18,256 bases of DNA from Bacteroidales bacterium UBA1217 (GTDB taxonomy: Bacteria > Bacteroidota > Bacteroidia > Bacteroidales > P3), in assembly GCA_002309335.1 (NCBI GenBank), contig DBXH01000051.1:61140-79395 (forward strand). The letters run 5' to 3'. The translations under genes and the position numbers were made by a program. The notes under the pieces were generated by a model, which did not search any database, had not been told where the DNA came from, and saw nothing but the letters and a program-made list of their open reading frames with translations. Shown here piece after piece: positions 13,796 to 18,256 of this stretch (positions within the stretch are counted from its first letter, which is position 1; every line of letters begins with the position of its first letter).

Positions 13796-15052
13796 CTACT
13801 TAACTAGCACTACTCTACAAGCATAATAAGGATACTGGTTAAAATATGGATTTGTGTTTTCATCTTTTTCTATCACTTTAACTTTTTTACCCAACCATCC
13901 GCGCTCTTCAATTGTTTTTTTATTTACTAAGTATCTATCTCCAATATGGTAAATCCCATCGTGTATTTCCACGATGCCAACGTCTTCATTGATTTCTGTT
14001 TGGTTATTATCAGGCTTATCTAGCAGAACCCATTTCTTACGGTTTTCTTCTTTATCCGGATGATTTTTAATATAGTTGTTCATCCACTGAAGTATTTCGC
14101 AAAACTGGAGAGCAATGCTAAAAATTAATAGTTTTGAATTCGCGCCAATGGTTTTCAAGTGATTATCGAATTTTTGAATCTCCTTGTCGCTTAATATGGT
14201 TGGAAGAGAAGGATTAAAAGAATGGGAAGCCGCATTACCCAGATTAACAATCAATGACATCATATCTTGTATGTGTCTTGGAACAATTCCCCCAGTATCG
14301 AGTTTGTATCCTATCTTTTCAGCCGGCCTGCCAATAACAAACATAAAACATTGATTTATATTAACATCCCCTTTTTGAAAAAAAGCATTAGGAATGATAT
14401 TAACTTTCCCTAAAGACCTAAAGACTTGCTCCAAAGCTTTCCGAAGTGGGTTATATAAATATTTAGGATTAAAATCAGGATGAGAACTTGGAAAGTGCAC
14501 AGCCTCTAAAATGGTCAAAATGTCATCACAAACATCGGCATTGAAGCTTTGTAACTCCTCATAAATATCTCGATACATCTCCTGTATCTGAATCCTGCAT
14601 GATTTTTGAGCCTGTTTTTTTATTCGTTCAAATAATGCTTTTCTGTCAACATTCTTGGAATAGAACTTCTTGTGCTCTTTTTCTGTCCAGTCACAATCCC
14701 ATTTCAAGCGTTTGTCGTTAATAGAATCCGAGACTTCTGTCTCAGAGCCACCAGTTAAGACATACCAAGGAATAATTCGACCTCTTCTCTCGCAAATAGT
14801 AGAAATGTCATCCAATGCTTCACGCAAAAACACAATCGCATTATCTGCGCTATCTTGATGGTATTTACATTTAGCGTCAAGAATAATAGCCGACCATCTG
14901 TCAAACTCCCTTTCTAATTCAGATCTTGCATCATCCCAGCAAGGTTTTGGCACTAGTTGCAAGCCAATGTCTCCTGCTTCCAAGGGATATGTCTTTGTTA
15001 CTATTGGGTCATCTTCCACCCAAAGCACCTGTATTAAATCATTGTCAATCAT
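13796..15052 (-). CDS. response regulator with receiver domain and DUF4145/HEPN-like C-terminal half
   Basis: A 418-residue protein. Residues about 5-145 form a phospho-receiver domain with every key residue: acidic pair Glu13/Asp14-Asp15 (VLWVEDDP), phosphoacceptor Asp59 (AIILDAK), Thr100 (WYVLTGG) and Lys133 (FYSKN). Instead of a DNA-binding output there is an all-helical region (about 151-330) with NPLRKALEQVFRSL and SLIVNLGNAASHSF. The GNxxSH motif resembles the conserved GNxAAH of DUF4145-type, HEPN-related domains. The last 60 or so residues look like a small beta-barrel (DGIYHIGDRYLVN...GKKVKVI). The ATG at 15052 overlaps the kinase stop by four bases (ATGA), so the two proteins are translationally coupled. 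The output activity (RNase, adaptor or ligand sensor) is unproven, and the classic HEPN Arg is not obvious. Confidence 0.85.
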   Translation of the reverse strand: MIDNDLIQVLWVEDDPIVTKTYPLEAGDIGLQLVPKPCWDDARSELEREFDRWSAIILDAKCKYHQDSADNAIVFLREALDDISTICERRGRIIPWYVLTGGSETEVSDSINDKRLKWDCDWTEKEHKKFYSKNVDRKALFERIKKQAQKSCRIQIQEMYRDIYEELQSFNADVCDDILTILEAVHFPSSHPDFNPKYLYNPLRKALEQVFRSLGKVNIIPNAFFQKGDVNINQCFMFVIGRPAEKIGYKLDTGGIVPRHIQDMMSLIVNLGNAASHSFNPSLPTILSDKEIQKFDNHLKTIGANSKLLIFSIALQFCEILQWMNNYIKNHPDKEENRKKWVLLDKPDNNQTEINEDVGIVEIHDGIYHIGDRYLVNKKTIEERGWLGKKVKVIEKDENTNPYFNQYPYYACRVVLVK

Positions 15053-17508
15053 CCGTTGTATTGTAATTTGAATAAGTTTGTATTTGCATTGTTGAATGTC
15101 AAAATATATTTGACTGTGAAATCGTCTTTGGGAGAGGAAACTATTTCTACATTCCCATTATATCGGCTCATTATATCTTTGATTTCATTACAACCGATAC
15201 CGTTATGCCCATCTTTATGAAGGGCGGTTGATACACCGTATTCAAGCAACGATGCGGTGTCTCTATCTTCTGGTATTGGAGTACCATTATTATCAATTTC
15301 GACAATCAACGAAGTCCCATCTGTGTGCCACGAAAATCTCAATTGATAATCTTTTCGAGAATCATCTGTGAATGCATACGCTGTTGCATTGGAAAGAATA
15401 TTGTTAAATACTTTTTCTAATGCATCTTTGGGAAACACAAAAGTGTTTAGTGGATTTCCTTTTCTACACACTACACTACCATTGATATTTATCAAATTGT
15501 GCTTTACTTTATTGTTATCTTTTTCCCAAGTTAAGACGGGTTTGAAATTCAGCCAAGATTTTTTTTCTTTATTAATATAGTACTCTATGAACTCTTCGGG
15601 ATCGATTGATTCTGGTTTTGAGAAAGAATATTCCACATCTGCGATATGCTCCAATACTGGCATCATATCTTTTATTTCTGCTGAAAGATATTCAAATGCC
15701 TCTTTTACAGTTGTGCCTTGAACTCGAGAGATAACGCTATTGTCTGTCAGTTGTCCATTTTGACGGATCCTATATTGATTCAACGCATAAAACATAGCCT
15801 CAATGGAAGATAATGACTGCGTTAATGAATGTTTGCGCATTCGAATTGCTTTGGCGTAATTCTCCTTTTCCTGCTTCATTTCTATCAATGAAGAATTTAA
15901 AGCTTCATAGTTTACTTCAGACATAAAAGCCAGTCTTTCTTTGTCATTATGTCTCTGAACCAAAATTTTGTCAATCACATATGGTAGTCTACTAATTTCT
16001 CCGTCACAAATTTCAGATATTTGCTTTTGTACTTGTGGCTCAAATAGCAAAGCAGTAATGTACCGGACATCAACTCCTTCTTGCGGCAATACGCAAAGAC
16101 AATTAGTGTAAGCTATGCCACCATCGGGCACTACAGTTGTATAGCCGACCCTTATACCCTCTCTGCTTCCGCTCAGAAGAGCACAAGGCTTTTTTGCCAC
16201 GCCGTACCGTAACCGCAAGAATTTTGTTTCGGATCCGGTTTCTCCAATATTACCTATCGATTTTTGGTCAAGATTTGCATCCTTATAACATTCTCCAAGT
16301 AAAGAGGGCATAACCAAGGGCATATACTTTACCTTATCATAAAGTGTCCATCCCTTCCCTTTTACAAACTCTGCTAAATCTTTTTCTTCGCTTACTCTTG
16401 TTTTCTCAATTTGTACAAGGTGGGACAGGGGTACACCGTTCTTTTGTCGAGTAGTAAGGTAGTAACTAGGCCATAAAACATCTGGGTCTAGTTCACTTGA
16501 ATCAATGTGTTTGACTTTTGACAAAGCCTCGTCCTTGATGCAGACCTCTTTATTATTGCATTTGCTTATCTCAAGCAAAATATTCTTGTCTTTGCCTGTT
16601 CCCCAGAAAGACTCTTCCTCGAAAGCCACGATGGAGGAAACAGCCTTTTCCTTGACCACAAGTGAGCGAAAGTCAATGACAGCTTTCTCATTCGAATCAT
16701 CGAAATATTTACCTGCCATTTCATCCATAAATTCGGAGAAAAATAACATTTTCCCATTAGGTTTCAAAAGCCCATATAATGCTTCTATATCTTTACATTC
16801 TGTTCCGAGTATTTTCTGAGCAAAATATTTTTCCTCATTGACTCGGAGAATGACAGCATCCATAGATCCCTTTTCGGGCAACGAATATGAGTATTCTTCA
16901 AAAATCCCCTTACCTGAAACAATTTCTGATTGGATTCCAGTTGCAAATAGTCGTATTTGCCCCAATGCCCAAATTTCAGTATCTTTATGTTGATGAGAAA
17001 CACTCTGATGGCTCATTCCTGTAAATCCGTAAATGATACACCCCGGGAATAGCACGGCAAGGTCACAATACTCGCTGTCTGCAATAAAAACCTTTGAACC
17101 CTTTTGTGGATTCACATACTCTTTGACAAGCCGTATACGATTAGCCAAATCGCATTGGTTAGAATAATCGCGCATATACCATTCTTTCCTGTGGGCAAAC
17201 TCATAAGAAACCACTTCTGTGAAGCGATCGCACAGAAATGACATTTCATCATCCGTGAGTGCTTCGTCGTAGAAATTTTCTGCAAACTCGGACAAAGCCT
17301 CTGCTATTTGGACATCAGTATCTTCGCCTGCAACCTTTTTGTATAAAGTTATCAGCAGTTGTTCATCTGCATTGGCGGAAATTTCGACAGGGAACAAAAA
17401 TTCCGACACACCGTCAAACTCGTAACTTTTTTTGCAGTGATTCTTTACATAGTTACGATATTTTGCGATGAGATTCTCTACTGTGAAGCTATTCTGTACG
17501 TACTCCAT
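15049..17508 (-). CDS. histidine kinase with HsdM/HsdS-like pseudo-methyltransferase sensor region
   Basis: An 819-residue protein without signal peptide or membrane segments. Residues about 1-320 resemble the helical plus SAM-binding part of type I restriction methyltransferases, including LYGLLKPNGKMLFFSEF, the usual LLKPGGR-like strand. The catalytic motifs are lost, however: VFIADSEYCD replaces the SAM loop, and DAVILRVN replaces DVVxxNPPY. Residues about 340-530 look like an HsdS target-recognition module, with YITALLFEPQVQKQISEICDGEISRLPYVIDKILVQ as in HsdS ends. A coiled-coil segment (about 540-580) carries the putative phosphoacceptor His560 in RKHSLTQSLSSIE. The ATPase domain follows: N-box FNNILSNATAYAF (Asn703/707), G1 DNNGTPIP (about 739-746) and G2 GHNGIGCNEIKDIM (about 767-780). 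It is expected to phosphorylate the co-transcribed regulator. DNA recognition by the N-terminal half is an inference. Confidence 0.85.
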   Translation of the reverse strand: MEYVQNSFTVENLIAKYRNYVKNHCKKSYEFDGVSEFLFPVEISANADEQLLITLYKKVAGEDTDVQIAEALSEFAENFYDEALTDDEMSFLCDRFTEVVSYEFAHRKEWYMRDYSNQCDLANRIRLVKEYVNPQKGSKVFIADSEYCDLAVLFPGCIIYGFTGMSHQSVSHQHKDTEIWALGQIRLFATGIQSEIVSGKGIFEEYSYSLPEKGSMDAVILRVNEEKYFAQKILGTECKDIEALYGLLKPNGKMLFFSEFMDEMAGKYFDDSNEKAVIDFRSLVVKEKAVSSIVAFEEESFWGTGKDKNILLEISKCNNKEVCIKDEALSKVKHIDSSELDPDVLWPSYYLTTRQKNGVPLSHLVQIEKTRVSEEKDLAEFVKGKGWTLYDKVKYMPLVMPSLLGECYKDANLDQKSIGNIGETGSETKFLRLRYGVAKKPCALLSGSREGIRVGYTTVVPDGGIAYTNCLCVLPQEGVDVRYITALLFEPQVQKQISEICDGEISRLPYVIDKILVQRHNDKERLAFMSEVNYEALNSSLIEMKQEKENYAKAIRMRKHSLTQSLSSIEAMFYALNQYRIRQNGQLTDNSVISRVQGTTVKEAFEYLSAEIKDMMPVLEHIADVEYSFSKPESIDPEEFIEYYINKEKKSWLNFKPVLTWEKDNNKVKHNLININGSVVCRKGNPLNTFVFPKDALEKVFNNILSNATAYAFTDDSRKDYQLRFSWHTDGTSLIVEIDNNGTPIPEDRDTASLLEYGVSTALHKDGHNGIGCNEIKDIMSRYNGNVEIVSSPKDDFTVKYILTFNNANTNLFKLQYNG

Positions 17509-17565
17509 GGTTTTCTGTTTTGATTGGTTAATACTTTAAGCGATAATAATAAGAACTTTTTTCGT

Positions 17566-17603
17566 TTGCAAAAGTACAACCACTATGCGCAACTTATTTG
17601 CGC
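17566..17603 (-). promoter_or_regulatory. promoter module of the kinase/regulator operon
   Basis: On the minus strand the -7 element TACTTTTG lies at 17576-17569, about 60 bases before the kinase ATG at 17508. As at the helicase promoter, the place for the -33 element is taken by CGCAA-N5-TTGCG (17588-17592 and 17598-17602). A regulator may bind there. Confidence 0.65.
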
Positions 17604-17616
17604 GGAATCCACATTT

Positions 17617-18239
17617 CTACTTGTCGAGTTTCGGATTTGTCATATAGGTTTGCCCTGGTGTGTGGCTTGGTTTAGTGCGTAGGAGTATTCCTTCGGCTAC
17701 CAAATCAGGAATAATTGAATTTTGCAGATAGTCTGGGCTCTTTCTTAGAAGTGTTGCTAATTCATCAATAGAATGATCAACAATACATACTTCAATGATG
17801 CACTCCCGCAACTGTTCTTTGGTCATTCTCGGCCTGACTTTCTTTTTAACTATTCTGTCGACTATTCGCTTGTTCTCCACAAAATGGTCAGTTGCAACAT
17901 TGTCACCGGAAGTTCCAATATTAGTTCCAATATTAATCCCGTTAGTTGTGTTGTCTATCAATTTATTAGCATCAATATTAGTTGTATCATTAGTTCCAAC
18001 ATTAGTTGCAATATTAGTTCCAATATTATCACGCCAAATGGTGGTGACAAACTCGGCACTCAAGTCTATTTCTGGAGCCAGGAGACGGGCTTCCTGCATC
18101 CGGCGGATATTTTCTGTTATGCCGGTACCATATTTCTCGATATAGCCCATCTGGTACATGACTTCGAGTCAAAAACAAGCTGTCGCTCTTTTGAAAACTC
18201 TGATTGTACGCTGCTTATAAATACTTTATATTTGGGCAT
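17617..18239 (-). pseudogene. DUF4062 / AlbA_2-type ATP-binding protein gene with a large internal deletion
   Basis: From an ATG at 18239 the first 23 or so codons encode a KVFISSVQSEFSKER start, the typical beginning of DUF4062-containing proteins. This frame then runs into foreign sequence and stops at 18117. In another frame, starting around 18165-18159, sequence continues as VMYQMGYIEKYGTGITENIRRM...FVTTIWR. That is the end of the RecG-like / HATPase_c_4 region of the same large family (usually well over 500 residues), followed by an NIGT-rich linker and a winged-helix-like C-terminal domain (about 110-175: MTKEQLRECIIEVCIVDHSIDELATLL...). The middle of the protein is missing and the frame is shifted at the join. 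The 180-codon remainder from ATG 18159 could in principle still be translated as a small DNA-binding protein. Confidence 0.75.
17911..18030 (-). repeat. imperfect 12-bp repeats encoding an N-I-G-T linker
   Basis: Plus-strand units related to TTAGTTCCAATA recur in two clusters (about 17911-17940 and 17990-18026). They encode a run of four-residue units such as NIGT and NVGT between the ATPase-derived part and the winged-helix part of the pseudogene. Such tracts can change length by replication slippage. Confidence 0.6.
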
Positions 18240-18256
18240 ATTTATCTTGTTATTCT

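Noticed and set aside
13796..17508. Assignment to the Detocs defence system or to a type I restriction system
   Set aside because: Detocs has three genes with a tetratricopeptide-type kinase and a separate inhibitor protein, which are not seen here. There is no HsdR helicase-nuclease, and the methyltransferase motifs are lost.

Overview
The window reads as a chromosomal segment of a Bacteroidota organism, most likely order Bacteroidales. The promoters follow the phylum-specific TTTG-N19-TAnnTTTG pattern instead of the E. coli type. The gene set also points there: a DUF4175-type membrane coiled-coil protein, a WbqC-like protein, and the block DUF4175 / anti-sigma-type ATPase / ybeY / mnmG. No species can be named from sequence alone.

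Layout. Left edge (1-83): the 5' end of a tRNA on the minus strand with its own promoter. 263-805 (minus): a secreted MORN-repeat protein whose zinc-knuckle tail lies in another frame. 806-1642: a long gene-free stretch with a striking nested inverted repeat. 1649-2695 (plus): a two-gene operon, an acidic hypothetical protein and a WbqC-like protein. 2833-9346 (minus): mnmG, ybeY, an RsbW-like ATPase and the large DUF4175 protein. mnmG is flanked by two near-identical ParB-binding (parS) palindromes, which suggests an origin-proximal location. 9451-10641 (plus): a short-chain dehydrogenase and a small four-cysteine protein. 10685-13658 (minus): a PIF1/RecD2-like helicase with a TPR-like tail, then a lipoprotein.

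The right end (13796-18239, minus) is accessory in character and A/T-rich in codon use. It holds a translationally coupled two-gene operon. The upstream gene encodes an 819-residue protein that looks like a catalytically dead HsdM-type methyltransferase joined to an HsdS-like region, a histidine phosphoacceptor helix and a histidine-kinase ATPase domain. The downstream gene encodes a 418-residue protein with an intact phospho-receiver domain and an unusual C-terminal half: a helical region with a GNxxSH motif (DUF4145/HEPN-like) and a small beta-rich tail. This is a two-component pair built from restriction-modification parts, and the best candidate for an undescribed system, possibly anti-phage. 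Behind it lies a DUF4062/Schlafen-AlbA-like gene collapsed by an internal deletion, as is common in defence or mobile regions.

The promoter of the kinase operon and that of the neighbouring helicase share one 38-bp module containing an inverted repeat, so the two may be co-regulated.
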